NCBI GenBank assembly: GCA_964396505.1
Contig: CAYNFJ010000020.1
Span: forward strand, 1 to 24,016
From: DQTL01 sp964396505
GTDB lineage: Bacteria; Bacteroidota; Bacteroidia; Flavobacteriales; Flavobacteriaceae
DNA length: 24,016 bases
Direction of reading: 5' to 3'
Position 1 is the first letter of the stretch. Each line of letters opens with the position of its first letter. Made by a program: the position numbers and the translations under genes. Of this stretch, positions 23,804 to 24,016 are shown one piece after another. Under the pieces are notes generated by a model. The model did no database searches, was not told the origin of the DNA, and saw nothing but the letters and a program-made list of their open reading frames with translations.

Positions 23804-24016
23804 TTATTCTCGTTTGTATTTTCGAATAATCAACTGATTGGCTTTTTCGTAAGAAAAATATTTGCCAATCCAGTTTAATCCTACTTTGAACTTATTTCGA
23901 AATCCTACAATGGAAATAAGGTGGATAAAAGACCATAACAGCCAGCCTAAACGTCCGTCTAAAAAAGCGATTTTTAAATCGGCTACGGCATTCTTTTTTC
24001 CGATGGTTGCCATAGA
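23804..24016 (-). CDS. Type II NADH dehydrogenase (C-terminal part only)
   Basis: This is the C-terminal 70 residues of a NAD(P)/FAD-dependent oxidoreductase of the type II NADH dehydrogenase family, which passes electrons from NADH to quinone without pumping protons. The frame is open through the window's end (codon for Ser just before Met), so the gene starts beyond 24016. The sequence SMATIGKKNAVADLKIAFLDG corresponds to the conserved MATIGR.KAV segment near the FAD site. It is followed by the amphipathic/membrane-associated region GWLLWSFIHLISIVGFRNKF, which in this family anchors the enzyme to the inner membrane, and then LIIRKYKRE at the end. The family is clear from this tail, although the redox domains are outside the window. 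It converges with ackA. Confidence 0.85.
   Translation of the reverse strand, partial: SMATIGKKNAVADLKIAFLDGRLGWLLWSFIHLISIVGFRNKFKVGLNWIGKYFSYEKANQLIIRKYKRE

Noticed and set aside
1..24016. Mobile elements, CRISPR, tRNA or rRNA, phage or defence genes
   Set aside because: No transposase, integrase, long terminal repeats, spaced repeats, tRNA-like cloverleaf or toxin-antitoxin pair was recognised; gene density and style are uniform throughout.

Overview
The window reads as ordinary, densely packed chromosome from a member of the Bacteroidota, most likely the class Flavobacteriia. The evidence is two gliding/type IX secretion genes (gldD, gldA), the Bacteroidota-type promoter element TAnnTTTG in front of most transcription units, A+T-rich sequence, little sign of Shine-Dalgarno motifs, several short-signal lipoproteins, and a full-length iPGM, M3 dipeptidase and dihydroorotate-dehydrogenase-like protein of the kind common in that group. 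I saw no rRNA, tRNA, CRISPR array, transposase, integrase, phage gene or defence cluster. The longest stretch without a gene is 188 bases (20235-20422), so no gap exceeds 300 bases.

Layout. 1-2180 (+): mutY (missing only its extreme 5' end), ssb with its own promoter, and gldD. 2196-4642 (-): rsmG, gpmI and a possible small membrane protein. 4749-5936 (+): a fold-type I aminotransferase, convergent with 6025-8292 (-), a large PiT phosphate transporter with a helical cytoplasmic tail and a striking 11-bp-period direct repeat at its promoter. 8424-8969 (-): an unknown lipoprotein. 9143-9343 (+): a dodecin-like protein followed by a clear intrinsic terminator. 9439-11565 (+): a DUF255/YyaL-type thioredoxin-like protein that appears to be a lipoprotein. 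11675-13411 (+): a secreted YD-repeat-like protein and an MscS channel. 13550-14260 (+): an unknown secreted protein. 14266-16296 (-): an M3 metallopeptidase. 16444-17891 (-): an unknown lipoprotein and lipB, overlapping as TAATG. 17999-18157 (-): a 52-residue YqaE/Pmp3 protein. 18315-19214 (+): gldA. 19239-20234 (-): a dihydroorotate-dehydrogenase-like protein lacking the catalytic cysteine. 20423-23725 (+): pta-ackA. 23804-24016 (-): the C-terminus of a type II NADH dehydrogenase.

Functionally this is a housekeeping mix: DNA repair and replication (mutY, ssb), glycolysis and overflow metabolism (gpmI, pta, ackA), respiration (ndh), lipoylation (lipB), ribosome methylation (rsmG), phosphate uptake (pit), osmotic relief (mscS) and gliding/secretion (gldD, gldA). 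I found no convincing new multi-gene system. The observations most worth a second look are the repeat at the phosphate-transporter promoter, the dodecin and dihydroorotate-dehydrogenase-like proteins that keep their folds but have lost hallmark active-site residues, and promoters placed so close to start codons that the mRNAs should be nearly leaderless.
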